A DNA stretch of 64,000 nucleotides from Marinomonas posidonica IVIA-Po-181 (GCF_000214215.1 NC_015559.1:3273001-3337000), one strand, 5' to 3'. Positions 9,529 to 18,786 are shown, counted from the stretch's first letter. Made by a program: numbers and translations. The notes: a model not told the origin generated them from the sequence alone.

Positions 9529-10614
9529 GTGCACAGTTTATTAATAGATCATTTATCCACTGCGGTAGTTGAATTAAACCACAAGTTAGAGATTGAGTAC
9601 CTTAATCCAGCCGCCGAAATGTTATTAGCGGTCAGTCGTCGTCGCATCTATGGAAATGACTTAAGCGCGGCATTTCGCGAAGGCGAAGAAAGCATTGAAG
9701 CCTTGATGTCAGCCATTGAGTCAGGCCATCCCTTCACCAAACGTGAAGCCGAAATTGAATGCAGCAATGGGAAGAAGTTGTTTTGTGACTATACCGTTAC
9801 CCCGGTTATGGGCTCTTCTAACTTTACCGAAAGCCTCATTATTGAACTCTACCCAAGAGACAGAATGAAACGCATCTCCAAAGAAGATGAAATCATTGCC
9901 AACCATGAGACCAGTAAAGAATTAGTTCGGGGACTGGCCCATGAAATCAAAAACCCGCTGGGCGGCATTCGTGGTGCCGCGCAATTAATCAGCCGAGCTT
10001 TTACTGACGAAGCTCTAAAAGATTATACTCAAGTAATCATTGAAGAGTCAGACCGGTTAAGAGATTTGGTCGACCGCCTACTGGGGCCAAGACAATTACC
10101 AAAAAACAAACCGCTTAATATTCACAAAGTGATTGAGCGCGTTAGACAACTTATTTCCGTGGAAACGGACAATCAAATTAAGCTCATTCGAGATTATGAC
10201 CCGAGCATTCCAGACCTTGTTGGCGACGAATCTCAGTTAATACAAGCGTTATTGAACATTACTCGAAATGCCATGCAAGCCTTAATGGCCGATGACAACA
10301 ATCAAAACAGAACCATTCAAATTGTGACTCGCACCTTACGCCAATTCACCATCGGCTCAAAGCGTCACCGTTTAGTCTGCAAACTCAGCATCATTGATAA
10401 CGGTCCAGGCATTCCAGAAAATATTTTAAATACCTTATTTTACCCTATGGTCAGTGGCCGTGCAGACGGCACAGGTCTGGGACTTTCAATTGCCCAATCG
10501 GTTATCCATCAACATCAGGGCATTGTGGAATGCAACAGCGAACCTCAACACACAGAATTCAATATATTAATACCCATTGAGACGACAGTCCAAGAGCAGG
10601 AGAAACACTTATGA
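9529..10614 (+). CDS. glnL: Nitrogen regulation sensor histidine kinase NtrB (GlnL)
   Basis: Cytoplasmic kinase/phosphatase for NtrC, normally controlled by the PII protein. It has an N-terminal PAS-like domain (about residues 5-120), the phospho-acceptor His in RGLAHEIKNPLGG (near residue 140), and a C-terminal ATPase domain with the N box (NITRNAMQAL), DNGPGIP and GTGLGLS. There is no membrane segment. The start is GTG, behind an AGAAGAGG ribosome site. At 361 aa it is slightly longer than the E. coli protein because of an insertion before DNGPGIP. The stop codon overlaps the ntrC start by 4 nt, implying coupled translation. Confidence 0.96.
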   Translation: MHSLLIDHLSTAVVELNHKLEIEYLNPAAEMLLAVSRRRIYGNDLSAAFREGEESIEALMSAIESGHPFTKREAEIECSNGKKLFCDYTVTPVMGSSNFTESLIIELYPRDRMKRISKEDEIIANHETSKELVRGLAHEIKNPLGGIRGAAQLISRAFTDEALKDYTQVIIEESDRLRDLVDRLLGPRQLPKNKPLNIHKVIERVRQLISVETDNQIKLIRDYDPSIPDLVGDESQLIQALLNITRNAMQALMADDNNQNRTIQIVTRTLRQFTIGSKRHRLVCKLSIIDNGPGIPENILNTLFYPMVSGRADGTGLGLSIAQSVIHQHQGIVECNSEPQHTEFNILIPIETTVQEQEKHL

Positions 10615-12044
10615 CAACTGAAGAAACCGTATGGATTGTTGATGATGACCGCTCCATTCGCTGGGTTTTAGAAAAAACATTAGAACAAGAAGGCATTCAA
10701 TGCCGTCTATTTGACTCAGCTGAAAACCTAGTACACATGATTGATAAAGAGCAGCCTAATGCCATCATCAGTGACATTCGTATGCCAGGGATGGACGGGT
10801 TAAAACTGCTTGAAAAACTACAGAGCGACTACCCTTATTTGCCCGTGATTATCATGACGGCACATTCAGATTTAGAAAGCGCCGTGGCATCGTATCAAGG
10901 TGGTGCATTTGAATATTTGCCTAAACCTTTTGACGTTGAAGAAGCGGTTAGCCTAGTAAAACGTGCCATGCTTCACCATAAAAATGCCATGCCCAGCACA
11001 GAGGACATGGAAGAAGAAGTCGAACAACAGGTCGACAAAGAGATCATTGGTGAAGCGCCTGCAATGCAGGAAGTCTTTCGTGCGATTGGCCGTTTAGCGA
11101 ATTCCAACATTACCGTTCTAATTAATGGTGAATCTGGTACAGGTAAAGAATTGGTTGCCCAAGCACTGCATACTCACAGTCCAAGAGCCGCCAATCCTTT
11201 TATTGCCTTGAACATGGCGGCGATCCCGCATGACCTAATCGAATCAGAGTTGTTTGGCCATGAGAAAGGTGCCTTTACCGGAGCCAATACTCAGCGACGC
11301 GGTCGCTTTGAACAAGCCAATGGCGGTACCTTATTTCTGGACGAGATAGGCGACATGCCTGCGGAGACTCAGACACGATTGTTGCGGGTTTTAGCCGACG
11401 GTGAATTTTATCGAGTCGGTGGACACACGCCAGTAAAAGTGGACGTGCGCATCATAGCAGCAACTCACCAAGACCTAGAAACCTTGGTTCAAAAAGGGTC
11501 ATTCCGAGAAGACTTATTCCATCGTTTAAATGTTATTCGTGTCCACCTGCCTAAACTGGCAGAACGTCGTGAAGACATTCCAAAACTGGCACGCCATTTC
11601 CTTAGTCGGGCCGCTGAAGAGTTATCGGTTGAGCCTAAACAACTAACAAAGGAAACTGAAAACTACCTTACTCAGCTAGACTGGCCAGGAAATGTTCGCC
11701 AGCTTGAAAACACCTGTCGCTGGTTAATTGTTATGGCATCTGGCCGTGAAGTGCTAGTGGAAGATTTACCGCCAGAATTATTAACAGCCGTTCCAAATGA
11801 GCAACCCTTCTCCTCTTGGGAAGAAGCATTGAAGAACTGGGTAGACAGTACTTTGGCTACGGGACAAAAAGGCATACTGGATCAAGCCGTGCCTAAATTT
11901 GAGCGTATTATGATTGAAACGGCGCTTGCCCACACAGGTGGTCGCCGCCGTGACGCTTCATTATTGCTTGGCTGGGGCCGTAATACCCTGACTCGAAAAA
12001 TCAAAGAACTCAATATTGACCACGCCGAACAAGATGACGAGTAA
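10611..12044 (+). CDS. glnG: Nitrogen regulator NtrC (GlnG), sigma-54 activator
   Basis: Response regulator that activates sigma-54 promoters when nitrogen is limiting. The receiver domain (about 1-125) has the acidic pocket DDD and phospho-acceptor Asp in ISDIRMPGMDG. The central AAA+ domain has Walker A GESGTGKE, the sigma-54-contacting loop GAFTGA and GGTLFLDEIGD. The C-terminal Fis-type helix-turn-helix includes GWGRNTLTRKI. The 477 aa match the family. It is cotranscribed with ntrB. Likely targets within this window are glnA, ntrBC itself and possibly the liv operon. Confidence 0.97.
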   Translation: MTTEETVWIVDDDRSIRWVLEKTLEQEGIQCRLFDSAENLVHMIDKEQPNAIISDIRMPGMDGLKLLEKLQSDYPYLPVIIMTAHSDLESAVASYQGGAFEYLPKPFDVEEAVSLVKRAMLHHKNAMPSTEDMEEEVEQQVDKEIIGEAPAMQEVFRAIGRLANSNITVLINGESGTGKELVAQALHTHSPRAANPFIALNMAAIPHDLIESELFGHEKGAFTGANTQRRGRFEQANGGTLFLDEIGDMPAETQTRLLRVLADGEFYRVGGHTPVKVDVRIIAATHQDLETLVQKGSFREDLFHRLNVIRVHLPKLAERREDIPKLARHFLSRAAEELSVEPKQLTKETENYLTQLDWPGNVRQLENTCRWLIVMASGREVLVEDLPPELLTAVPNEQPFSSWEEALKNWVDSTLATGQKGILDQAVPKFERIMIETALAHTGGRRRDASLLLGWGRNTLTRKIKELNIDHAEQDDE

Positions 12045-12065
12045 TACTCTCTAAATCCTCGAACA

Positions 12066-12098
12066 AAGCCAGTCATATCAAGGTGACTGGCTTCTTCT
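12066..12098 (+). terminator. Probable terminator of ntrBC
   Basis: AAGCCAGTCA (12066-12075) pairs perfectly with TGACTGGCTT (12084-12093). The following tract is only partly T-rich (CTTCTT), so efficiency may be moderate. Confidence 0.7.
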
Positions 12099-12189
12099 TA
12101 TCTTCAAGCCAATTTAAACTTGCTTTTCAGACCACAATCCCATACTAATTAAGAATAAGATTTATACACTAACAATAGGGAAAATTCAT

Positions 12190-12570
12190 ATGCATCCAAC
12201 ACTTCAGTCAATGGGCGTTACCAGTATTCAAGACATTGAAAAATTCACTCTACGTTATGAAGCCGGCTACGATGTGTTAAAAATCTATTACCGTCGCGAA
12301 AAAGGCTCTTTGTTACCTAAAAGTAAAAAATTCAAATTTGGTCGTTCAACAAAAACGGTATTGGCCGATGGCGGTCAACAAACTTATCGCCAAGTACAAG
12401 AACCTTCTCTTGTTGTCCTAAGAGCAATGGAAGAGCTAGAGCAAATCGTTGGCAAACAACACGAAAGCAAGGCATCTAAAGAAGATCTAATTAAAGAATT
12501 AGAACACCTTGAAAAAGTTGTTAACAGTAAAATTAGTGAAATCAAAGAAAAGATTGATGCTATGTCATAA
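12190..12570 (+). CDS. DUF3461 family protein
   Basis: Conserved small cytoplasmic protein of 126 aa with no known function. It starts MHPTLQSMGVTSIQDIEKFTLR and has the family-typical block KGSLLPKSKKFKFGRS near residues 38-53, followed by a helical, lysine/glutamate-rich C-terminus (about residues 80-126) that may form a coiled coil. No signal peptide or membrane segment is visible. The ATG lies behind AGGGAA. It stands alone between ntrC and tsaC, which gives no functional clue. I recognise the family from memory, so the name should be checked by profile search. Confidence 0.85.
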   Translation: MHPTLQSMGVTSIQDIEKFTLRYEAGYDVLKIYYRREKGSLLPKSKKFKFGRSTKTVLADGGQQTYRQVQEPSLVVLRAMEELEQIVGKQHESKASKEDLIKELEHLEKVVNSKISEIKEKIDAMS

Positions 12571-12696
12571 GGCTAACCTTCGGCCTTAAACAACCCATTG
12601 GCTGAGGCGTTAAGCCCAGCCAATACTGGCTCATATTAGAAATTACCGCTACAATTCAGCCCTCTTTTTTTTAACGCTTTCTTGCACTGGTCTATC

Positions 12697-13254
12697 ATGA
12701 AACTCATAACTTCCACGGCGGAACTTGCCAATATTCTTCAACAAGGCGGCGTGATTGCTTACCCTACTGAGGCGGTTTGGGGACTTGGATGTGACCCGTT
12801 TAATCAAACTGCAGTGAGACGGATCTTAGCACTAAAGTCTCGACCAGAAGCGAAAGGGTTAATCCTCATTGCTGGTGACCCTTCTCAACTAAAACCGTGG
12901 ATCAATACGCTATCGGAAGACGCCGCACAACGTTTAATCAGCAAGACGGATCGTCCAATCTCTTGGGTAGTTCCTGATACTCAAATCACGCCAAATTGGG
13001 TGCGTGGCGAGCATCAAAGCGTTGCCATTAGACTGACACAACACAAGGCCGTACAAGCACTTTGTCAGGCGTTTGGCGGTGTCATTGTATCCACCTCAGC
13101 TAATCCCGCAGGGCTTGACCCAGCCATGACAGCAGAAGACGTCAGCCATTACTTTGGTGATCAGATCGATGGCATTTATCAAGCGCCGTTGGGGCAAGCT
13201 GATCAACCATCTCAAGTTAAAGACATAGTAACTGGTAAATTATTTAGAGCCTGA
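12697..13254 (+). CDS. tsaC: Threonylcarbamoyl-AMP synthase TsaC
   Basis: Makes L-threonylcarbamoyl-AMP from threonine, bicarbonate and ATP for the t6A37 modification of ANN-reading tRNAs. It is a single YrdC-fold domain of 185 aa, the short TsaC form without the Sua5 extension. Typical motifs are [18 protein letters not shown] near the N-terminus, [12 protein letters not shown] and STSANPAG. I chose the ATG at 12697; an in-frame TTG at 12682 would add five residues without a ribosome site. It is not in an obvious operon and converges with livF across a strong terminator. Confidence 0.94.
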   Translation: MKLITSTAELANILQQGGVIAYPTEAVWGLGCDPFNQTAVRRILALKSRPEAKGLILIAGDPSQLKPWINTLSEDAAQRLISKTDRPISWVVPDTQITPNWVRGEHQSVAIRLTQHKAVQALCQAFGGVIVSTSANPAGLDPAMTAEDVSHYFGDQIDGIYQAPLGQADQPSQVKDIVTGKLFRA

Positions 13255-13305
13255 GCATCGAGTTTGATAATTCTGTTGAAAACTCAATCAGTTATTCACA
13301 CTCAT

Positions 13306-13346
13306 AAAAAAACGGCGTCTTGTGCATAAAACAAGACGCCGTTTTT
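13306..13346. terminator. Bidirectional terminator between tsaC and livF
   Basis: An 11-bp GC-rich stem, CGGCGTCTTGT (13313-13323) with ACAAGACGCCG (13331-13341), is flanked by seven A on the left and five T on the right. It can end both convergent transcripts. Confidence 0.9.
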
Positions 13347-13363
13347 ATTGACACTTAACGAAC

Positions 13364-14077
13364 TCAATGGCCGCCTAGATAGGCCTCTCTCACTTCAGGG
13401 TTCACTAGTAATTCATCACCGGTTCCAGTCATGCGAATTTCACCATTGACCATAACATAACCACGATCAGCCAATTTCAGGGCATGATTGGCATTCTGCT
13501 CCACTAAGAAAATGGTCATACCTGTGCTCGCAACGTCTTTGAGAATTTCAAAGATTTGCTTCACAATAATCGGCGCCAACCCCAAGCTCGGCTCGTCAAG
13601 TAACAACAGCGTTGGACGACTCATCAAAGCTCGTGCAATGGCCAGCATCTGTTGTTCACCACCAGACATGGTTGATGCTCTTTGAGTACGACGCTCTTCT
13701 AAGCGCGGAAACAAATCAAACATCTTTCGCATGTCTTCTTCCGCATGGTCCATGCCAATTGGAATCGTCCCCATCAGAAGGTTCTCTTCCACTGTCATGC
13801 CCGGAAAGATTCGACGACCTTCAGGAGATTGAGCTAAGCCATGTGACGCCACATAGTGAGCCGATTTTTTGGAAATGTCTTCGCCACGGTAAATAATCTG
13901 ACCTGACGAAATCCTGGGCTGTCCGAAAATCGACATCAACAAGGTCGATTTTCCGGCACCATTCGCGCCAATCAAGGTTACAATTTCCCCTTCATTAACG
14001 TTGAGCGAGACTTTTTTCAATGCCTGAATGGGTCCGTAATGAACATCGACATCCTTGAATTCCATTAAGCTGCTCAT
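13364..14077 (-). CDS. livF: Branched-chain amino acid ABC transporter ATPase LivF
   Basis: One of two ATPases powering uptake of leucine, isoleucine and valine. The 237 aa hold Walker A GANGAGKST, the Q-loop, signature MSGGEQQMLAIARAL, Walker B LLLLDEPSLGL and the H-loop region FLVEQNA. These features, including EQNA, distinguish LivF from LivG. It is the last gene of livJ-H-M-G-F, and its start overlaps the livG stop by 4 nt. Confidence 0.94.
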   Translation of the reverse strand: MSSLMEFKDVDVHYGPIQALKKVSLNVNEGEIVTLIGANGAGKSTLLMSIFGQPRISSGQIIYRGEDISKKSAHYVASHGLAQSPEGRRIFPGMTVEENLLMGTIPIGMDHAEEDMRKMFDLFPRLEERRTQRASTMSGGEQQMLAIARALMSRPTLLLLDEPSLGLAPIIVKQIFEILKDVASTGMTIFLVEQNANHALKLADRGYVMVNGEIRMTGTGDELLVNPEVREAYLGGH

Positions 14078-14955
14078 AGTGTCACCTCTTCGCCTTCTTC
14101 GGCTCCCAGATAAGCGGCAATCACTTTAGGGTTTGATTTAATGTCTTCTGGACCCCCTTTGGCAATGACTTCACCATGGTCTAAAACCACAATGTAATCT
14201 GAAATATTCATTACCATGCCCATATCATGCTCGATCAATAAAACCGTCGTATTATGCTCATCACGTAATACCCGTATCATTTTAGTTAAGGCTTCTGTTT
14301 CAGAAGGGTTTAAACCGGCGGCAGGCTCATCCAGACAGACAATTTCCGGATTGGTACACATGGCACGAGCAATTTCCAAACGACGTTGCTGACCATAAGA
14401 AAGTTCACCAGCCAAGCGGTTAGCAAAGTCTTTCAAATCCACCACACCAAGCCAATAAAAAGCACGCTCGAGCGCTTCTTCTTCTGACTTTTTAAATGCT
14501 TTGGTATTCAAAATGCCTGAGACCAGACTACGGTTTACCCGCATGTGTTGCGCCACCAATAGATTTTCAACCACGGACATTTCTTTGAACAATCGAATAT
14601 TCTGGAAAGTACGTGACAGGCCCGCACGGTTCACTAAATGAGAGCCACCAAACATTTTATATTTAAGACGCTTAGCGAAGGCGATGGGATTAACAAAATC
14701 CCCCCCTTTAAAAGGCTCACCCAATACTTCAATCACACTGGTACGCTTACCACTGGCATGCAACATGATGTCGCCACCGGTGGCTTTGTAAAAGCCGGTT
14801 AAGCAGTTAAATACCGTGGTTTTGCCAGCCCCGTTTGGACCAATTAACGCTGAGACAGAACCCCGTTTAATTTCAAAATCTATGTTATTTAGGGCTTTAA
14901 TCCCCCCAAAGTGCATGACCAAATTGTCTACTTTTAAAATACTATCTTGGCTCAT
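14074..14955 (-). CDS. livG: Branched-chain amino acid ABC transporter ATPase LivG
   Basis: Second ATPase of the LivHMGF transporter. Walker A is GPNGAGKTT, the signature LSYGQQRRLEIARAM, and Walker B IVCLDEPAAGLNP with the LIEHDM H-loop. The C-terminal AYLGAE motif is typical of this family. At 293 aa it is longer than E. coli LivG (about 255) because of an insertion after FNCLTGFY (about residues 55-95). It overlaps livM upstream and livF downstream by 4 nt each, so the genes are translationally coupled. Confidence 0.94.
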   Translation of the reverse strand: MSQDSILKVDNLVMHFGGIKALNNIDFEIKRGSVSALIGPNGAGKTTVFNCLTGFYKATGGDIMLHASGKRTSVIEVLGEPFKGGDFVNPIAFAKRLKYKMFGGSHLVNRAGLSRTFQNIRLFKEMSVVENLLVAQHMRVNRSLVSGILNTKAFKKSEEEALERAFYWLGVVDLKDFANRLAGELSYGQQRRLEIARAMCTNPEIVCLDEPAAGLNPSETEALTKMIRVLRDEHNTTVLLIEHDMGMVMNISDYIVVLDHGEVIAKGGPEDIKSNPKVIAAYLGAEEGEEVTL

Positions 14956-16232
14956 TCCACCTTCCCCTCACGCAGCGCAACACCTGTCCTTGTCATACGA
15001 ATTAATCCACGAGGCTTCCAGATCATCATTAATACCATCAACATACCAAATGCCAATACTCGGAATTCTGCCACCTCTCGCAACACTTCAGGTAGCACAG
15101 TCAATACAAAGGCGGCAATCACCACACCTAAAGTAGAGCCCATCCCCCCTAGAACCACAATGGCAAGGATTAAAGCTGACTCAAAGAAAGTGAAAGAAGA
15201 CGGGTTAACAAACCCCTGATAAGTCGCAAAGAAGACGCCCGCCAAACCACCGGTAGAGGCGCCAATCATGAACGCTGATAACTTCACCAATACATGATTT
15301 AGACCCAGTGAACGACACGCGATTTCATCTTCACGAAGAGCTTCCCAGGCACGGCCAATGGGCATTTTGGTCAGGCGTTTTTTAACGTATAGCACCCCCA
15401 ACACCACCAGCAGCAAGACAAGATAAATGAAAATGTATTTATAGGCAGAGCTATACGACAAGCCAAAGAACTCATGAAAAGGCACATGCCCTTCGCTGGC
15501 ACGACGCTTAAACTCGAGTCCAAAAAGAGTGGGTAATGGCGCATTCATACCATTTGGCCCATGCGTGAGGCTCGTCCAGTTTGTTAATACCAAACGAATG
15601 ATCTCACCAAAGCCAAGGGTCACAATCGCTAAGTAATCGCCATGCATCCTTAACACAGGAAACCCTAGAATTGCGCCAGCAAACGCCGCAATTATGGCTG
15701 CCAGCGGTAACATAGACCAAAAGCCCAAACCCAGATTTTCATAGCCTAACGCCAATCCATAAGCGCCAATGGCATAAAAACCGACAAAACCTAAGTCTAA
15801 TAATCCGGCCAAACCCACGACTATGTTTAAGCCAAGGCCCAGTAAAACATAAATGAGCCCTAGGATAATCACAGTTAAAATATACTTGGTCGCCACAAAA
15901 GGCATTAAAAAAGCAATGACAATGACTAATGGAATCACCCAACGCAATTTGGACTTATGACCTGGTGGCAAGACATGCACACCATCGTCTTTTGAACTGT
16001 GTTTATAAAGTAAGACTTTCCCGCGTTTCGTTTGAAATAAAACAGAGGCCAGTAAACGTCCTGCCATCACCACAACCACAATCCACAGTAAACGCTTAGG
16101 CTCTGCATGAAAGTCATAACCATCCAACACAATGCCAACAATGGGGCCAAAGACAATTAGCGCTAATAAGCCTGCAATAACGGCATCTATCACGCTTTTT
16201 TTGTAATCAATACTTACCGCAGCTTGGCTCAT
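14952..16232 (-). CDS. livM: Branched-chain amino acid ABC transporter permease LivM
   Basis: Inner-membrane permease subunit of 426 aa with about ten hydrophobic segments. An N-terminal extension with extra membrane segments precedes the conserved core. The core includes GLAGLLDLGFVGFYAIGAYG, the EAA-like loop PIGRAWEALREDEIACRSLG that docks an ATPase, and FFATYQGFVNPSSF. The length matches the long LivM type of gammaproteobacteria. Its ATG overlaps the livH stop by 1 nt, and it overlaps livG by 4 nt. Confidence 0.94.
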   Translation of the reverse strand: MSQAAVSIDYKKSVIDAVIAGLLALIVFGPIVGIVLDGYDFHAEPKRLLWIVVVVMAGRLLASVLFQTKRGKVLLYKHSSKDDGVHVLPPGHKSKLRWVIPLVIVIAFLMPFVATKYILTVIILGLIYVLLGLGLNIVVGLAGLLDLGFVGFYAIGAYGLALGYENLGLGFWSMLPLAAIIAAFAGAILGFPVLRMHGDYLAIVTLGFGEIIRLVLTNWTSLTHGPNGMNAPLPTLFGLEFKRRASEGHVPFHEFFGLSYSSAYKYIFIYLVLLLVVLGVLYVKKRLTKMPIGRAWEALREDEIACRSLGLNHVLVKLSAFMIGASTGGLAGVFFATYQGFVNPSSFTFFESALILAIVVLGGMGSTLGVVIAAFVLTVLPEVLREVAEFRVLAFGMLMVLMMIWKPRGLIRMTRTGVALREGKVE

Positions 16233-17143
16233 TACACCTTCTCCACTTCAGGTTTACCCAATAGGCCACTTGGTCGAAAAATCAAGATAATGACCAGCAA
16301 AGAGAAAGAGAACACGTCTTTATAATCTGAACTAATCAAGCCAGCAAACAAGGCTTCAGAAAGGCCGAGAATGATACCACCCAACATGGCACCAGGTAAT
16401 GAACCAATGCCTCCTAATACCGCAGCAGTAAAAGCTTTAATACCAATAATAAAGCCCACATAGAAATCAAAACCACCGTAATCAAGGGTCACTAACACAC
16501 CGGCTAACGCCGCCATTGTGGCGCCAATGACAAACACAGTTGAAATGATTTTATCTGTGTCGATCCCCAAAATAGACGCCATTTTAGGGTCTTGCTGAGT
16601 AGCTCGACACATACGGCCTAATTTGGTTTTTTGAATAATGTAAGTCAATACGCCCATACCAATGAAAGAGGCGCACAGGATAAACAGTTTCATATAGGTC
16701 AGCTGAACAAAGCCATCACCCACATCAAAACGAATCGCGCCTGACAATAAGGTTGGCACCCCTTGCTGTTTCGCTCCTTGGCTAATTTGGACATAGTTCT
16801 GCAAAATCAGAGACATACCGATAGCAGAAATCAAGATAGAAAGGCGACTGGAGCCTCGCAAAGGACGATAAGCAACACGTTCGATCACCCAACCATAAAC
16901 ACCAGTCACAAAAATCGTAAAAATGAGTGTCCCTAGGATAACAACAGGAAAAGACTCAATACCGAAAAAAGACAGCATTGCAATGGCAATTGCCGTGACA
17001 TAAGCGGACACCATGTAAACATCGCCGTGGGCGAAGTTGATCATACCAATGATCCCATAGACCATGGTGTACCCAATCGCAATAAGCCCATACACTGAGC
17101 CAAGGGAAAGCCCGTTAACCAATTGCTGGAGAATGATATCCAT
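16232..17143 (-). CDS. livH: Branched-chain amino acid ABC transporter permease LivH
   Basis: Inner-membrane permease partner of LivM, with about eight membrane segments. The family start motif QQLVNGLSLGSVYGLIAIGYTMVYG and MINFAHGDVYM appear in the first 60 residues, and the ATPase-docking loop is TKLGRMCRATQQDPKMA. I use the ATG at 17143, preceded by AGAGG at good spacing, instead of the upstream in-frame codon at 17179, giving 303 aa. The spacing of about 80 nt from livJ may let livJ accumulate in excess of the membrane parts, as is common for binding proteins. Confidence 0.94.
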   Translation of the reverse strand: MDIILQQLVNGLSLGSVYGLIAIGYTMVYGIIGMINFAHGDVYMVSAYVTAIAIAMLSFFGIESFPVVILGTLIFTIFVTGVYGWVIERVAYRPLRGSSRLSILISAIGMSLILQNYVQISQGAKQQGVPTLLSGAIRFDVGDGFVQLTYMKLFILCASFIGMGVLTYIIQKTKLGRMCRATQQDPKMASILGIDTDKIISTVFVIGATMAALAGVLVTLDYGGFDFYVGFIIGIKAFTAAVLGGIGSLPGAMLGGIILGLSEALFAGLISSDYKDVFSFSLLVIILIFRPSGLLGKPEVEKV

Positions 17144-17225
17144 CAAAAACCTCTTGGGAACATAAACAGAAAGGCACATGGGCCAGCGATGTTCAGCCAG
17201 CCCATGATTTTTAGAGAGCAGTAAA

Positions 17226-18341
17226 TTACATGTCTAACATGCTGTATTTGCCTTTGTCATCCCACTCGTACATAACGTAGTCAGACACTAGCAAGTCGCC
17301 TTTTTCATCAAAAGATTTGGTTCCCATAACCGTCTCAACTTTATGACCGTGTAGCCAGTCAGCTGCTTTGACAGGATCCAGATCGGTTTGTTTAAGCGCT
17401 TCTGCTACAACTTGCATCGCAGCATAGGAGTACATCACGTAACCTTCTGGTTCAATACCATCTGCACGGAATTGATTAACGACTTCTTTACCAGCAGCAT
17501 AACTGGTTGGATCCGCACCGAAGGTCATCAAGACACCATCGACATACTTAGGAGAACCCGCAACCGATACAAATTCGTCCGACACGATACCATCACCTGA
17601 GATGAAGATGGCTTTTGAACCTTGCTCACGCAATTGGCGAACAAAAGGACCAGCTTCTGAATGCAAACCACCAAAGTAAACAACGTCGGCATCAACTGAA
17701 CGGATTTTGGTTACTAGGGCGTTAAAGTCTTTTTCACCACGGGTCAGACCTTCATACAGCACTTCTTTCACGCCATAAGCATTCAAAGTCGATTTCATGG
17801 CATCGGCCAAGCCTTTACCATAGGTGTCTTTATCATGAATGACGGCGACATTTTTAGCGCCTAGGGTATCCACAATATAGCTAGCAGCAACATCGCCTTG
17901 CTGGTCATCACGACCACAGACACGGAAAACATTTGGCAATCCTCGATCCGTGTATCCTGGGTTAGTCGATGCAGGGGTTACCTGTAATACACCCGCTTCT
18001 TCATAAATATTAGAAGCTGGGATTGAAGAAGAAGAACAGAAGTGACCAACCACAGCGACGGCTTCATCAGAATCCACCAAACGGTTGGCAACAGAAACAG
18101 CCTGCTTAGGTTCACAAGCATCATCTGCTTTTACCAGTTTAATCATTTCACCATCGATACCGCCAGCATCATTAATCGCTTTCGCGGCCGCGGAAGCACC
18201 ATTCCATAGCTGAGCACCAAATGCTGCATAAGCTCCAGTATGAGGACCTGCAACGCCGATGACCACGTCCGCATGTGCCAGTGTTACTGAACCAGCGACA
18301 GCAAGAGATATCAATGTTTTTCTAATTACCGCATTTGACAT
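17226..18341 (-). CDS. livJ: Branched-chain amino acid ABC transporter substrate-binding protein
   Basis: Periplasmic binding protein of 371 aa. A Sec signal peptide (about residues 1-24, ending AHA-D) is followed by the type I binding fold with GPHTGAYAAFG and DDACEPKQAV, close to LivJ/LivK/BraC proteins. A cysteine pair fits the known disulfide of this group. The combination argues for leucine/isoleucine/valine and against urea or amides, but specificity cannot be proven by reading. It is the first gene of the operon, behind GAGGC, with a sigma-54-like promoter 46 bp upstream. Confidence 0.92.
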   Translation of the reverse strand: MSNAVIRKTLISLAVAGSVTLAHADVVIGVAGPHTGAYAAFGAQLWNGASAAAKAINDAGGIDGEMIKLVKADDACEPKQAVSVANRLVDSDEAVAVVGHFCSSSSIPASNIYEEAGVLQVTPASTNPGYTDRGLPNVFRVCGRDDQQGDVAASYIVDTLGAKNVAVIHDKDTYGKGLADAMKSTLNAYGVKEVLYEGLTRGEKDFNALVTKIRSVDADVVYFGGLHSEAGPFVRQLREQGSKAIFISGDGIVSDEFVSVAGSPKYVDGVLMTFGADPTSYAAGKEVVNQFRADGIEPEGYVMYSYAAMQVVAEALKQTDLDPVKAADWLHGHKVETVMGTKSFDEKGDLLVSDYVMYEWDDKGKYSMLDM

Positions 18342-18386
18342 AAGAAAAGCCTCTACTCGTTTTGTGTTTTATCGTTATTATCCAAA

Positions 18387-18402
18387 AGCAAGAAGCGTTC
18401 CA
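18387..18402 (-). promoter_or_regulatory. Sigma-54 promoter of the liv operon
   Basis: Read on the minus strand the element is TGGAACGCTTCTTGCT. It differs from TGGCACG-N4-TTGCW at one defined position. GG and GC are 10 nt apart, and it lies 46 bp before the livJ ATG. NtrC half-sites lie about 65-135 bp upstream, but neither is a full palindrome. Confidence 0.65.
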
Positions 18403-18665
18403 ATCAATACCAACCCCTAAACCTAGTATTGATAAAGGAAACGACAATGCAATTATTCAAGAAATGTGCACTAGAATAAGGCTACACCTTAATAGTTGTT
18501 TAAAGTTTGGTCAATAGTGGTGCACTGCTATTTACAACAAAAAGGAAGCATTCCACTACAAAAAGAGAATAAGCAAGAATAATTCACCAGCAGAAGAGGG
18601 GATTTCAGAATTTTTAACTGGCGAGAGAAAACCTTCTCACCACGTAAAACCATGGCATGAAGGCA

Positions 18666-18716
18666 ATAAGGGAGAATGTTAGGCGCTGTGGTTAAAAAAA
18701 CCAATGCCCTCCTTAT
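18666..18716. repeat. Imperfect nested hairpin
   Basis: ATAAGGGAG (18666-18674) pairs with CTCCTTAT (18709-18716) with one bulged G. Inside, GGC (18682-18684) pairs with GCC (18706-18708) and TGGTT (18689-18693) with AACCA (18699-18703). No T-run follows on the plus strand. It may be a structured RNA or a weak terminator for the gene on its right; function unknown. Confidence 0.3.
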
Positions 18717-18786
18717 AATTTAGTACAAAGCGTTCGGAAAAAATTGCAAAAAAGTCTGATCTTTATATCAAAAAAGTCTGGCTATA

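Larger units (their letters stand above)
18342..18786. other. 445-bp intergenic region upstream of livJ
   Basis: The livJ end holds the sigma-54-type element at 18387-18402 and two NtrC half-sites (TGCACTA from about 18467 and the minus-strand TGCACCA at about 18519-18525). The other end holds an imperfect hairpin at 18666-18716. No credible coding frame, tRNA or repeat family is visible in between. Confidence 0.6.

Noticed and set aside
17226..18341. Alternative reading of the liv operon as a urea or amide transporter
   Set aside because: The binding protein carries LivJ/BraC-type motifs such as DDACEPKQAV, and no urease or amidase genes are nearby.
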